Source: Sialis fuliginosa (Eukaryota > Arthropoda > Insecta > Megaloptera > Sialidae). Taken from it: DNA of 64,000 bases. How positions within the stretch are numbered: position 1 is the stretch's first letter; each line of letters begins with the position of its first letter. Shown here piece by piece: positions 1-11,910 of the stretch. A model generated the notes under the pieces. That model ran no database searches. It worked only from the letters and a program-made list of their open reading frames with translations, and was not told the DNA's origin. Both the position numbers and the translations under genes were made by a program. Location: positions 9,372,701-9,436,700 of the forward strand of contig OY540816.1 of assembly GCA_961205875.1 (NCBI GenBank), read 5' to 3'.

Positions 1-759
1 TTAGTTCGAATATTTATAAAACTCACTGTGAACATAACATCTACTCCATGACGTATTCAATCGACGCCATGAAACAAACTGAATATGTTGGGAATAACAT
101 GACGGTCTCACTGAAAACGAAGACAGGAAACTAGTATATGTTGGTGCCACGCGTATTGTTGGACAGAGATGATATTATATAACTTGCTGTAAGATTATCT
201 TGTGTTTTTGTTTGGTACATGTATAGTTTTGTTTTTTGAGAAGGGTCAATCCACTTCCAGTGTGTTCCTCGTCGCACCCATTGCAATTCCTATGAGGTTT
301 GAGGAATGCAGTTTTGATCTGTACGAAATTCATTGCACCCCCTGAAATAAGGGTGGTTTCACAGAATTGTACTCTTGTGTTACTAAACCGAATGATTTGT
401 AAAATATTGAGATATTGTTATTATAAATATGCATTTATCATTTTGTCAAATCAAGGATATTTAGCAATGTTATATAAAAAATAACGCGCCACAAAGCAGC
501 TATGTGAAACGTATTGAAATCCCTGAAATCGAATAGAATCAAACCGGCTTATTAATTTTTCTTTATTTACTTAATATTTTTTTTGCAATATAATATAATG
601 TACGACTTGAATTTTGCACAATTCAAATTTGCTGCATTTTATTTTCATGTACCTACCTACATAATAATAATAATAAGTATATAGTTTGTGTTTGATAATA
701 ATCCCTAGTGCATTGTTGTCAGACGTCTTGCTTGAAGCGGGACTGTCCCGCTTTAGATT
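1..759. other. Left edge, no assignable gene
   Basis: No open frame with coding character was recognised. A possible terminal exon on the minus strand at 41-110 (strong polypyrimidine acceptor, 22 codons then TAG) is too short to support. The rest is A/T-rich with short runs of ATA repeats at about 660-680. Confidence 0.5.
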
Positions 760-768
760 ATCCAGTCC

Positions 769-1519
769 CAAGGTATATAAAGACAAGGTAGTCTCAATAG
801 CTCTTTGACCAATCAGCGTTTGCGCGGGAATTACGTCATCACGGGGATATATTCAAATTTCAAATGTTATAAATGTAGATATAATTAATTAGTAGATAAT
901 AGATAGATTTTTCGAACATAATAATTTCTTTATCAACGAAAATTAGTATAGAGATAGTTTGATATCTACACTTTAAGAAACCGATTAGTGCAGTTGACAT
1001 TTTGAAGTTATTTGCGTAAAAGCAATTTTTCGCTTCTTCCACCCCCTGCAAAACTATCTTTGCACACCTTGGTCGACTACACTCATTAGTTTCTTAAACT
1101 GTAGGTATTAAACTATCTGTATACCAATTTTTGTTGATAAAGGAATTATTGTGTTCGAAAAAAATCTATTTTTTCTGTAAAAATTATAAATTTATAACAT
1201 TTGAATACATCCCCGTGGTGACGCAATTCCCGCGCAAACGCTGATTGGTCAAGAGACTATTGAGACCAAGGTTAGTAAATACACAGGTTGCCTCAGTTGC
1301 TTTTGACCAATCTGCTTGGGCACTCCAGATGACGTATTTTCCCCTTCTCGCGCCGATTTACAAGGCTATATTTGTTATGATTGGCTACATAATTCCCCCT
1401 TTCTACATTTGGGCACCCCAGATGACGTATTTCCCTCTCTCTCGCGCAGAGCTACTGAGGCTTTACTTATTGTACTTTACATACCTTGTATTGAGACTAC
1501 CATGTCGTTATATACCTTG
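769..1519. mobile_element. Mutator-like foldback MITE, copy 1 (9-bp TSD)
   Basis: The termini CAAGGTATATAAAGACAAGG (left) and the mirrored ..TATATACCTTG (right) are inverted. An inner inverted pair carries GACCAATCAGCG..GCGCGGGAATTACGTCA. The left flank ATCCAGTCC (760-768) is repeated on the right at 1819-1827 once the hAT-type insertion at 1527-1817 is removed, which gives a 9-bp TSD. Homologous copies lie at 20468-20957 and 50168-50870. No transposase is encoded. The Mutator-like assignment rests on TSD length and long terminal inverted repeats (TIRs), so the superfamily is an inference. Confidence 0.75.
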
Positions 1520-1526
1520 ATCCAGT

Positions 1527-1817
1527 CAGTGGCGTAGATAGGGGGGTGATTGAGATGATCAATCACCCCCCATGAGTTTAGTTAGAGAAAATTCAAACAT
1601 TATTATTTTTCAAACTTCCCAAGTATGAACAAAATAGTAGAAGTAAATGGGAAAAATGTAGTATTTGAAGAGTAAAAAAAAGGTCTTCAGTTATTTTAAA
1701 ATTTTATTTTGAATTACCTTTTTTTTTAGTAATAAAAAGTAAACGAAATACAAATTATATGATCAAAAAATTTTTTGACGCATATTTTAGAGGCCCCTCA
1801 GTCTATCTACGCCACTG
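1527..1817. mobile_element. hAT-type MITE (CAGTGGCGTAG termini)
   Basis: The ends are CAGTGGCGTAGATAGGGG and its complement ..CTATCTACGCCACTG. The 8-bp TSD GATCCAGT is present at 1519-1526 and 1818-1825. The element inserted exactly at the right edge of the foldback element 769-1519, so it is younger. It is 291 bp and non-coding. Confidence 0.85.
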
Positions 1818-2300
1818 GATCCAGTCCCGCGTCTCGCTCAAACATTAACCGTAGTGATTTGTGCATTACTCAGATCAGAATTATTGTCCAAAAAATTGTT
1901 TAACATAAATTTCAATATTAAAACCAGGGGGTGCCTTCACAGCAAAAAAAATATTACGAAATATTTTTATAAAACAGATATAAAAGTATCAAAATCATTT
2001 ACTCCCCCCACCTGCGAAGTCAACTCTAGATTAAGGCTCTATTTAAAAATAAATATTGTGTTGTAAATCTCCCCTCCCCCTCCGCACGTAGACAATGATC
2101 CGTTTGAGTATTTTAAAAATCTGGCAACCCTGATCTAGTGAGATATACGGGAATTCCGGCTCCATATTGCGTAACATGTAATACAGCGTTTTCCAAACTG
2201 TGGGCCGTGAGCCGAACATTTTTTGAAATGTGATTTTTTATTATGAAAGTTTATTAAAATATTAATCCCTCAGACTGGTGATTACGGAAAGTAATAAATA

Positions 2301-2750
2301 AAATATCTGCCATGAAAGCCATGAGACTTTCTTATACGTAACAGTGATAGTGAACAGTGCACGTGATCCTTATATTATTAAAACATTATTTTGACAAACA
2401 ATAATAAAAGATAGAATAAAATGATATATGTATCAAATGATTTTTTTAACGTAATTACTAAACCGGAAATGGATGTTTACTATTGTCTATTTTTGAATTT
2501 TCGAATTATTTTTTAGATAAAAAAAATGTCGTGCATATTATTTTCTTGAATTTATGCCCCATGCATTTTTTCCCACCATTTATATTTAGCCAGAAATAAT
2601 TTTTTTTAATAATAATTCAGGTTCACCTACACTAATTCAATCTCAGTACTACGTATAAGAAAGACCCATGGTAACTATGGCAAACATGTACACTGTTCAA
2701 TCTCTGTAATACGTATAAGAAGTCCCATGACACTCATGGCAGATATTTCT
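2301..2750. mobile_element. Inverted-repeat element with doubled right terminus, copy 1
   Basis: The left end AAATATCTGCCATGA.. continues to ACTTTCTTATACGTAA. The right end mirrors it (..GGCAGATATTT). A second mirrored block (CGTATAAGAAAG at about 2655) sits some 60 bp inside, so the right terminus is present twice. Related copies are at 29057-29500 and 54421-54912. It is non-coding, and no clear TSD was identified. Confidence 0.65.
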
Positions 2751-4742
2751 TCTCTGTTATGTACCATTTGAAATAAAAATTTATTATTATTATTATTATT
2801 ATTTTCAAAATTTGGAATGAATAGAACACAAATTATTTGATAAAAATATTATCTACAATTTTAAATCTTATCATTTTTCTCAAATTCGCACCATTTCTAA
2901 AATAATTCGAAACATTCAAAATTGACATCAGTTAACATTCGTTTCTGGTGAAAGATCGTTTTCAAAAATAAGTTTTCTTCCCAGAAATGTTACCTTTCTA
3001 CGATTTGTCATATTTGAGTTACAGCTTCTACAGACAGACCGACAGACACACAGATATCATGGTGAAAATAGTCAAAATGGATTCAGGGAGGGTCAAAATA
3101 GATAAAACAATACTAAAAATACATTCGAGTTGAAAAAGAAGGAAAAACCCAAAATTTTCAATTTTTTAAAGTTATTTTTAAATGGCCATGTCTCCACGAA
3201 AAATTGCCGTAGAACAGTTTAGAAAGGAAAACGAAATTTACAAAGTGCTTTATTAAGTACTTACCTAATTAATTTTGGCCCGTGAAGGCTCTCAAAATTG
3301 ATAAAATTGTTAAAAAAATTCGATGTTCAGGGATACAAAAAATAAAGACTCGAAAACTAGAACGTTCAAGCTTTAAAAACCTTTTTATTAAATGAGGTAA
3401 TTTCTTAATTTTTAAAATTGTAAATGATTTTTCAAATATTTAAATAAGTACTTACATTTTAGTATTAAGGTAATTATACACATATTAGTATTTAAATATC
3501 TATATACAGGTGACTCAGCACTGTCGTGCCAAACTTGAACAGTTAATTGAGAAAAATATTTTAAGCAAAAAACATTATATGAACATGTGTCCGGAAATTT
3601 TTCGTGAGGGGGATACAACCTTCCAAAGATTTTACAAAAAATTAGTTTTTATTTAATATCTTGAGAACCCATTGTGCTACAGTTATGAAATTTGATACAG
3701 GGTTTAGTGTTAATAAATGTTATATATTTCCAACATCAACCAATAGTAATTTAGATGAGGGTTGTATGAGGTCAGTGGGTTCGTCGATTTTCATCCAGTA
3801 TTTATATGTAATTCTACATAACATCGTTAAAAAATATATAGGGTGTTCCATTTAAAATAGTTGAGAAAAATAACTTTGAAGTTCTCAAAATTTTAAAATT
3901 AATTTTGAACACCCTGTACATGGTGGCTCTAAGATATTTAAACAAAAGTACCCACCAATCTCCTACAATAAGGTCCATATTTAAATAAAAAGATGCGGCC
4001 GCGAAAGGGGTGAATTTTTAAGTGGAGTAGTGTAAAAGCCATTATTTAAAAAATATATTATTACGTCTAAACCGGAAATCAGATGGGGCTAATATTTTAG
4101 ATATGAATAAATATCCCAAGAGAAGTGTTAAATATGCAAAAATATTCAGGGTATTCTATTTAAAAAAAATACCTTAAGCGTGCCACACTTTTTTGTAGCA
4201 CCTTGTATATTTGAAAATAATTTCTATGTAAGTGCATTTACCCACAGTTTACAACTGCATTAGAAATATTTTTTTATCTGTTATGGTCTACGAGCTATCG
4301 AACTTCCACATACTATTGCTGCACCCTGTATATGAAAATCAAAAAATAAAAATAAATAGGTTAGTAAACAATCATAATCAATTTCAATATTTTACCTTTC
4401 TTGGAAGTAAAATGTTTCTTTATATTTCAATTTTCAATCAATTTATTTCAAAATATTTAATTGTTAACATGTATGAAAAATCTATTGAGGGGGAGGGGGG
4501 AGTCGCGGCGAACAAAATCATTGATTGGTATTTATGAATTAAAATTTAATTTAAAGACCTAAAAAAGGTCGTACAAACATTCCTATGAAAAAATTTTCTT
4601 AAAGGGCCTACTAATAATTCCAGTATAAGGGCCCGTGATAGGATGTGGGGACCATGTAAGAATAACTCAGATGGAGCGGCACATGAAATTTCGCACCCAA
4701 GCGGTAGTTAAGCTAGAACCGCCCCTGATTATATTACATATG
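2751..4742. other. Repeat-rich intergenic stretch
   Basis: The segment 2814-3060 is a diverged copy of 29535-29780 and contains a GACAGACAGACACACAGA-type tract. The segment 3480-4345 holds several terminal-like motifs (GGGTGTTCC, GAACACCCTGTA, CACCCTGTATA), suggesting a decayed inverted-repeat transposon. No gene was seen. Confidence 0.5.
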
Positions 4743-5167
4743 CAGTGGTGTATTTACGTTAAGTGCCGCCCTGGGCCAAAAAAAAAATGCCGCCCTGGGT
4801 AAAAAATAATTGCCGCTCTGGGCAAAAAAGCTGTCGCCCTGGTAAAAGAAATTGCCGCTCCTTTACCAAGGGAAAATATAATATTTTTTTAACAGTCAAA
4901 ATTTTTATATGAACTGAAAAGTGTGAATTTTTTTTACAAATAATGGAAAATATAATGTAGGTACATAAAAAACTGATGACCTTTTTTTACGTTAATTTGA
5001 AATTTCAAATTTTATAAACTAAAAAGTTTGGAATATAGAGAAATAAAAACTTGAAGACTTTTTGTTTCCCTATATTTTTTTTAAATATGCTATATTAAAC
5101 TAAAAAAATCTACCGCCCCTCTCGGCCTGCCTCCCTAGGCCATGGCCACATGGTAAATACGCCTCTG
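4743..5167. mobile_element. hAT-type MITE (CAGTGGTGTATTTAC termini)
   Basis: The TIRs are CAGTGGTGTATTTACG and CGTAAATACGCCTCTG-like in mirror. The 8-bp TSD TACATATG lies at 4735-4742 and 5168-5175. The interior opens with four imperfect repeats of the motif TGCCGCCCTGGG. It is 425 bp and non-coding. Confidence 0.85.
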
Positions 5168-5175
5168 TACATATG

Positions 5176-5619
5176 TACGTAGATTCGAACACGGACTGTT
5201 TTATATGATAATAATACATTTCTCACATAAAATATACATTTTAGTAAAGCGTATAATAGGTATATTCTCAGTAGCAATATAAAATGAAGTATGATTACAT
5301 GTAAAATTTATTATCAATATGCCGATGAAAATATTATTGACGTCGTCTACACTTCTTAATTTAATAAATCTAAAGTAATGTTCCTCGGCGTAATATCAGA
5401 GTTTTAATTGAATTTAAGTCGTTGATTATTAAATTAATCTAGACTTAACTGAAAGTCGTCTACAGATTAACTTATAATTAAATTATTTAATATTTATAAT
5501 ATTCAAGAGCTGTTCGATATTTCATCATTAAAAAGTAGATAGAAAATGTAGGTACTTCGTCATGTTATTTATTGCAAATACTATTTACGAAATAAAACTG
5601 ATTTGTTGTCAATTTTAGG
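5176..5619. other. A/T-rich spacer
   Basis: No open frame, tandem array or transposon end was recognised in this stretch. Confidence 0.5.
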
Positions 5620-5627
5620 GCTGCAAG

Positions 5628-5867
5628 TAGGGTGACCAGATTTTAGTTTTGGTAAACCCTGAGATGTAAATGAAGATCCCTTTTTTATTTTATCTTATCT
5701 TTTTTATTTTTATTTTCATAAAAATATGTTACCATAATCTGCACTGTTATGTCCCCTGCTCTATTTTTGACGACCATTTTTTTTTAGTCGTCATTTTTTG
5801 CAAAACCCGGAGAAATTGCACCCAAACCCTGAGACTCCGGGTCAAAACCGGAGACCTGGTCACCCTA
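5628..5867. mobile_element. hAT-type MITE (TAGGGTGACCAG termini)
   Basis: The ends TAGGGTGACCAGATTTT and AGACCTGGTCACCCTA are inverted. The 8-bp TSD GCTGCAAG is perfect at 5620-5627 and 5868-5875. It is 240 bp and has no coding capacity. Confidence 0.85.
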
Positions 5868-5984
5868 GCTGCAAGCCGAGACGAGATTACCTAAAATTTT
5901 AACGAGACGAGACTGAGAAGATATTAACTTTGTTTAGGCTCGGTTTTAAAAGATTATCAATAATTAGAAACATTTCATCAAATA

Positions 5985-7066
5985 CAGGGTGAGGCAGTAA
6001 CTATTACCACCTTAAATATATTCGAATCTATAAGGCCCAGAGAAAAATTAGTGTAACCAAAATTGTACGATACGAAGGGGGCTATCATATAGCGATAATA
6101 ATTTTTGTCCAAGGGGAGGCGCTTCGGAGATATCAAGGTCATCTTCATTTTTTTAAATTGATTCGGTACTTTTTTCCCATAATATGATAGAGGAGCTGAA
6201 AACAAGTTCTGAACTCATCACACAAGATCATTGAACAAGATTTAAAGTGAAGAAAAAATTATTAAAAAATACATTTTTTTATTAAAAATTTACATTTAAA
6301 GAAGATGTTCGAAGTGGAGGCCATCATTATTATTATTAGTTGAAATTTCACACAGTTGTTTAAACACTCAGTATGAATGACATACTAAAATTTCAGATTT
6401 TTTGACCATCTCGTTTTTAAGAAAATAAATTGTAAAGTCTAGTTGTAAATACATGGCGTTAAATGGCAGTTGATAAAAATTGATTGTTAAAATATAGAAA
6501 AATGATAAAAATCAATTTAAAAAACAGTAAGATTGTTTTGAAAAATAAGTATATTGTAAATTATACATTTATGTAACTATTTAAACAAGAATTACACATT
6601 TTGACCACACCATTATTAAGAAAACATGAAAAATGTATGAAATTATGTATAAATATTTGAAATTAATGCGTAACATGGCAACGGCGCTGGCATTGTAAAA
6701 TGACAAGTAATGACAAATACATGAGTGCAAGTGAGAAAGATAAGTCGTAGTTTTGGCAACCGAATCTGCGTCTTACCCCACCGCCTTCCCCCCAAACGTA
6801 ACTTCCCAACCTCCTTAATAAAAAAGTGTGATGAGTTCAGAACTTGTTTTCAGCTCCTCTATCATATTATGGAAAAAAAATGTACCAAATCAATTTAAAA
6901 AAATGAAGATGACCTTGATATCTCTAAAGCGCCTCCCCCTGAATAAAAATTATTATCGCTATATGATAGCCCCCTTCGTATCGTACAATTTTGGTTACAC
7001 TAATTTTTCTCTGGGCCTTATAGATTCGAAGATATTTAAGGTGGTAATAGTTACTGCCTCACCCTG
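5985..7066. mobile_element. 1.08-kb long-TIR DNA transposon, non-autonomous
   Basis: The termini CAGGGTGAGGCAGTAACTAT and the mirror ..GCCTCACCCTG are flanked by TA on both sides. Each inverted arm is about 245 bp (5985-6230 and 6822-7066) and highly similar, so open frames of about 75-80 codons in the two arms are mirror images and not genes. The middle is A/T-rich and contains no transposase. TA target sites suggest the Tc1/mariner-like class. Confidence 0.8.
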
Positions 7067-7088
7067 TATATAGGTACAGACTCCAGCT

Positions 7089-7266
7089 CAGTGGCGTAGT
7101 AAGAAAAAATTTCGGGGAGGGATATTACAAGAGTTAAATTTTTGGAAGGTGTTTTGAACTGTTGTTATCTCAAAACATACGTTTTTTTTATAACACTGAA
7201 TATTTCGGGGTGGGGGGGGGGGGGGGGAATTTCGTCCCTAAAATCACCCCAGTTACTACGCCACTG
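7089..7266. mobile_element. hAT-type MITE (CAGTGGCGTAG family)
   Basis: The ends are CAGTGGCGTAGTAAG and ..TTACTACGCCACTG. The 8-bp TSD CTCCAGCT is perfect at 7081-7088 and 7267-7274. It includes a G homopolymer tract (about 7210-7227). A close relative with a G tract in a different position is at 23798-23973. Confidence 0.85.
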
Positions 7267-7309
7267 CTCCAGCTTTATTTTAAAATATATCTTACACCAT
7301 TAAGTTTAA

Positions 7310-7546
7310 CCTTAGGTTGCATAAAGCAAAATTAACCACGATTAGTTAATCAGTTGTTTTAAAACCATTATTACATCAATTCTAAGAAACAATCACGGTT
7401 ATGATAAATTTTAAAAGGTAAAAAATTATCATATTTAGTGAATTGTTTATTTACAAATTGAGGTTAATTTTAGAATTAACATTAATCATGGTTTGAAAAC
7501 AACTGATTAACTAATCGTGATTAATTTTGCTTTATACAACCCTAGG
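7310..7546. mobile_element. Harbinger-like palindromic MITE, copy A
   Basis: The TIR CCTTAGGTTGCATAAAGC pairs with GCTTTATACAACCCTAGG. TAA flanks both sides (7307-7309, 7547-7549), matching the TWA target of PIF/Harbinger elements. The near-palindromic arms include AATTAACCACGATTAGTTAA. The same element sits at the same position in the next tandem unit (7710-7945), and the unoccupied site is seen at 27459-27461. Confidence 0.85.
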
Positions 7547-7549
7547 TAA

Positions 7550-8060
7550 GACTATCAAATGCCCTAAGACCGTCGAGACCTCCTTCCCCTATTTTTAACA
7601 AATTAATATTGATAAATTAACAAATAAATTGAATAGTTAATATCTCAGCTTGGCGTGGTCCTACAGACTCCAATTTTTTTTTAAATATAGTTTCTATTAT
7701 TAACTTTAACCTTGGGTTGCATAAAGCAAAATTAACCGCAATTAGTTAATCAGTTGTTTTAAAACCATTATTACGTCAATTCTAAAAAAAAACCACGGTT
7801 ACGATATATTTTACAAGGTAAAAATCAGCATATTTAGTAAATTGTTCGTTTACAAATTGAGATTAAGTTTAGAATTAACATTATTCATGGTTTGAAAATA
7901 ACTGATTAACTAATTGTGGTTAATTTTGCTTTATGCAACCCAAGGTAAGACTATCAAATGCCCTAAGACTGTAGAGACCCTCTTCCCTATTATTAACAAA
8001 TTAAAATTGATAAATAAGTTGAATTGGCGCGATCCTACAGACTCCAACTTTTTTTTTAAA
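7550..8060. repeat. Tandem unit of about 160 bp, two copies, each with a MITE insertion
   Basis: The sequence after MITE A (GACTATCAAATGCCCTAAGA.. to ..GATCCTACAGACTCCAA) recurs after MITE B. Without the 236-bp MITE the unit is about 160 bp. A reverse-complement array of the same unit, lacking the MITE, lies at 27330-27570 with a period of 161 bp. No coding potential is present. Confidence 0.75.
7710..7945. mobile_element. Harbinger-like palindromic MITE, copy B
   Basis: The TIR CCTTGGGTTGCATAAAGC and its mirror GCTTTATGCAACCCAAGG are flanked by TAA on both sides (7707-7709, 7946-7948). It is 236 bp and near-palindromic. Because the neighbouring unit carries the same insertion at the same point, the pair arose by duplication of an already occupied unit. 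Confidence 0.85.
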
Positions 8061-9073
8061 ATAGGCTTCATATCTGCCAAAACTCTCACGAATGCATACC
8101 GTTATTTTTTTTCTAAATATAAAAAAAGGTTTTGTTGTAATATTTAGTTAGTTAAATATATTGTATGTGTACTTAATTTCATTAAAAAAATCGTCTGCAT
8201 GTTTTTGTTTTCTTTTGGGCGTTAGTGGGTTAACTCCTCAATTTTTTTCAAAAATATTATATCTCTGTATAGACCTCCTTAACAAGGATTAAATAAAATA
8301 AAAATAAATGGGTTCAACTCTTTAAAAGGTATGTATGGGACTACAGTGTAATTTTAATATGATTTTATAATTTGTAATTTTACTTATGATATTATTGAAA
8401 TTTTGAATATTGTCTCTACGTTTTAAAAGAAATGAAATGTTGAAAAAATTCGCACAATTAATTTTTTTAGTAACGGAAAGGTGAAGATTCCTGGGCAGCG
8501 AAACGAGTGTATATTTATAATAAAAACACATTTATTAAGTTTATAATATATAATTATATCTGATTTATTTATTAGTAAACAAAAGAAGCATACTTATTGT
8601 AGTATTTTTACTAATACTTGTAATTAATTGTTACAAAATAATTATGTACTTATGCGATAAATTATAGTAAAACAGTATTTTGGTTAAAATTTTAAATTTT
8701 AAAAAGTTTTTTTATTAGTAACACTTACTTATGTGTAAACAGGTGCTGAGCACCAGAATCATTTTCTACAATTTTTTTTAATATTCAGTATCATCAAAGA
8801 AAGTTTGGCAATGTAATTTTAATGCTTAAACCGGTCACCTTTCATGATACAAACAATACTTTGCCTGCTCGGTCATCTTTATTTTGCTATAAAATAACAC
8901 GGCTATTGTTCAATTTAAAAGTGAATCAATTTTTTCATCATTGTACAAGATAAATAATTTCTCATGAACCTTTGCATCGAGCCGAAAGCATAACCCACAA
9001 AAGTTTGAAAATATTCATGTAATAAAAAATACCTAGATTGATATTTCGATTCATAATGTTTTTATCTTTATTA
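8061..9073. other. A/T-rich spacer without recognised gene
   Basis: No splice-bounded exon or transposon end pair was found. Open frames here are short and A/T-driven. Confidence 0.45.
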
Positions 9074-10395
9074 AAGGGATTTGGTTTGGCGATATGAATA
9101 TTTTGAAGGAAGGTAGAATGAGTCATTTGGAAGTGTTTTACGCAAATATACTTATATACAAAGTGTAACAGTTTTTTTTTATATCGACCATTTTAGTAAA
9201 TCAATACAACCTTTTACAGAAGAAGACAAACTATCGTACTTGGATAAAATACTGGAATAAAAAAATATAAATACAAAAGCATTGTTGGAGAAAATTGGTA
9301 AAAATTCAGAATTAACAAAATTAGTTGCAGTTCCTTTTTTATTGAAAATCGTAGCAGAAACATTATAAATTTTATTTTGATCTGATAGTGTAGCATAAAC
9401 ATTTAAGTAATATAAAAATCATGTTTGATTTTGCTTCCTCGCAATATCGAAGATACGAGAAGCTATGTGATCGTTTCAGATTGAGACAAAAAAAAAAGTT
9501 CTCCAATTTCAAAATTTTAAATTTATTTATCCGTTTCACGTCAAGACAAACACTTTTCGTTCCGTGTCTGTCTGTCTGTCCGTCCGTCTGTCCCCTGAAT
9601 CCTTGTCACACGCATAACTCATGAACCACTGAACCGATATTATTGAAACTTGGTCGGATGGTTGGGTTTGGTTTGAGGACGGTCCCATTTCAAAATCATT
9701 AAAATCGTGTGTAAGGGGGAGGGGTGACACCCCAAAATATTTATTTTTTCAAGATATCTCAAGAACGACACATGTTACGAGAAAAATGTATAGAATATTT
9801 TTTGTAGAGAATTAAATTTCCTATAATATGGGTCTACTACGTTTGTTGTAAAATATTCCCTTACAAAGATTTATCTAAATTAATTTTAAAAATTCGTCTT
9901 TTGTTTTTCTAAATTGATATTTGATTGGATATATTAAGTGTCATTTTGACGTTTTAAATGTCACTTTGGCGTTTTAAATGTCACTTTGACGTTTTAAATG
10001 TCATTTTGACATTTGCATAAATTTAGATTTAGATTGAAATTGTCAAAAAATTAAAAATATATGAAAAAATATTCAGGTGCGTTTTAAGAAAAAATTCGAA
10101 CTAAGATTTTTTAGTAAAATTTGTATAAAAATTAAATGGTTAACCAATGCCAGGCAATTTATCTGAACACTATCGGTTTTAGTGAATTTAGCACGAGGAA
10201 GCACTGTGCATTTACTTGGCAGATGTTTTTAACTTTTGCCATTAACATGTATAAATCTGGGTTTTTTCAAAAATTTACTAAAATGGCCAATATAAAAAAA
10301 AACTGATGCACTTTGTATATAGGATTATTTGCTTAAATCACTTCCAAATGACTACCTTCCTTCAGAATATTCATATCGCTGAACCAAACCCCCTG
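9074..10395. mobile_element. 1.3-kb foldback transposon with CTGTCTGTC tract
   Basis: The left arm (AAGGGATTTGGTTTGG.. with GATATGAATATTTTGAAGG) is mirrored at the right (..CTTCAGAATATTCATATCGC then AACCAAACCCCCTG), with TA at both edges. The interior carries a CTGTCTGTCTGTCCGTCCG tract and a 20-bp tandem repeat at 9939-10014. An internal segment (about 9430-10230) recurs in opposite orientation at 56390-57075. No transposase frame survives. Confidence 0.7.
9939..10014. repeat. 20-bp tandem repeat, about 4 units
   Basis: The unit TGTCATTTTGACGTTTTAAA is repeated with single-base variants (CACTTTGGC, CACTTTGAC), inside the foldback transposon. Confidence 0.85.
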
Positions 10396-11910
10396 TATAT
10401 GAACTACAATTTCAATTTATGACCTAAGGTGACTTGTTTTGCATCTTCTAATTCTTTTGATAGAAAAATTTACACCCTATAATATTTTTTTCAATTTGAA
10501 TTATTTATATTTTGTAAATACAATTTACAATGGCGAAACTGTTGATAATATATATGCACCTGTATTCTGTGTTTATGTTTCAAACATGAATGCACATAAT
10601 TAAGTGTTAATAAAAATTAAATCAATTTTAGATTTTTTAAATAATTTAGACTAGTTTTTAAATTGCTATCATACTATTAAAATCTACATTTCTAAAAGAT
10701 ACATATAATTAGGAATAAAAAATTAAATTATGCAGCTACATTTCACATTAGTAGTTATCAATCCAGTGGCAGATTTCCGTACAAGTGGATGACCAAAAAA
10801 CAAAACAAAAGGGGGCTCCAAAATTTACATATCCGTACGGCCTCCAGTTAGATAAATCCACCACTGTATCAACCAAAATTATGTTTTCTTTGGACACTAT
10901 AAAATACAAATATATATGTTACTTCCGTTTGCTTTGTACTTATTTTTGTACTTCATTCATTTTTTTGTTTTTATAACACATTTAATGTGATTAAAAATCT
11001 TTAAAAATCGCTAAAAAGTAACACATCTGCTTATCAAGTAGGTACAGAAATTAAGACATGAACTGTCGCAAATAAATGATTATTAAATGTATAAATTATG
11101 ATAAATTATAATTAACCCTTAATCATCTAGGTACAGCCACAAGGACCATATGAATTTTTGTTTTCATTACATTTCAATAGGTATAAACCATAGATTTTTG
11201 TGCTCTCATCTACCTACCATGTGCGAGTTCATTAGAGGCAATTTTTTTGCACTATATATTTGCTATAGTAAATTCTAATTATTATGCTAAAAACATTTTT
11301 TTCTATTGATTAGTTCCTATATTGATAGATAAGAACTATTTTGCACTTTTTAGTTGATTATATTTTGATGTCATTATAAAGCTAATACTTTTATTATTAT
11401 TTTTTCTATTAAGTATTTCTAAGAGGTATAATACTGTTGTGCCCACCATGATGGGCGTGCCTAGATAATTAAGAGTGAACAATATGAAATTTGAAACATT
11501 AGAGATCAAAATATTTAAAATGGATAGATAAATGAACCATTTTGTTAGTATTTGTCTATATTTAAAAAAATGGTTAATAGGATTAAGCTGCACTATTTAT
11601 AAAATAATTTCTAATTATGAAACTAATAATCTACTAAAACTTTCATTAAATAAGATAAATATCAATGATCTTAGATCATAACATAAAAACTGACATTTTC
11701 TCATAAACCCTTATTTCGATCTAGTTTTGTGTGTTTTCTTGTTTGGTCTAATCATGGTTCCCTGTATTCATGCAAAAAGTACATTAAAATAAATAGTAAT
11801 ACAAAGTAGATATACTTTAAAATTTTAAATTTCAATTTGCTCTCTTGAGAAACCATATTTTTGTAGTTATCATGTTATCACCTAAGACCATTAAATATAA
11901 ATGATAATAT
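10396..11910. other. Downstream region of the zinc-finger gene
   Basis: Apart from the small hAT-type MITE at 10764-10866 this is featureless A/T-rich DNA. The 3' end of the zinc-finger mRNA must lie here. No canonical AATAAA appears close to the stop on the minus strand, so the poly(A) site cannot be placed. Confidence 0.45.
10764..10866. mobile_element. 103-bp hAT-type MITE
   Basis: The ends CAGTGGCAGATTT and ..TAAATCCACCACTG are inverted. The 8-bp flanks TATCAATC and TATCAACC differ at one base. It is non-coding. Confidence 0.75.

Noticed and set aside
41-110. Possible 22-codon terminal exon on the minus strand
   Set aside because: The acceptor is good (TCTTCGTTTTCAG) but the frame is too short, has no partner exon in the adjacent transposon-rich DNA, and has no recognisable motif.
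5978-7073. Two mirrored open frames of 75-81 codons
   Set aside because: They are the two arms of one inverted-repeat transposon translated in opposite directions.
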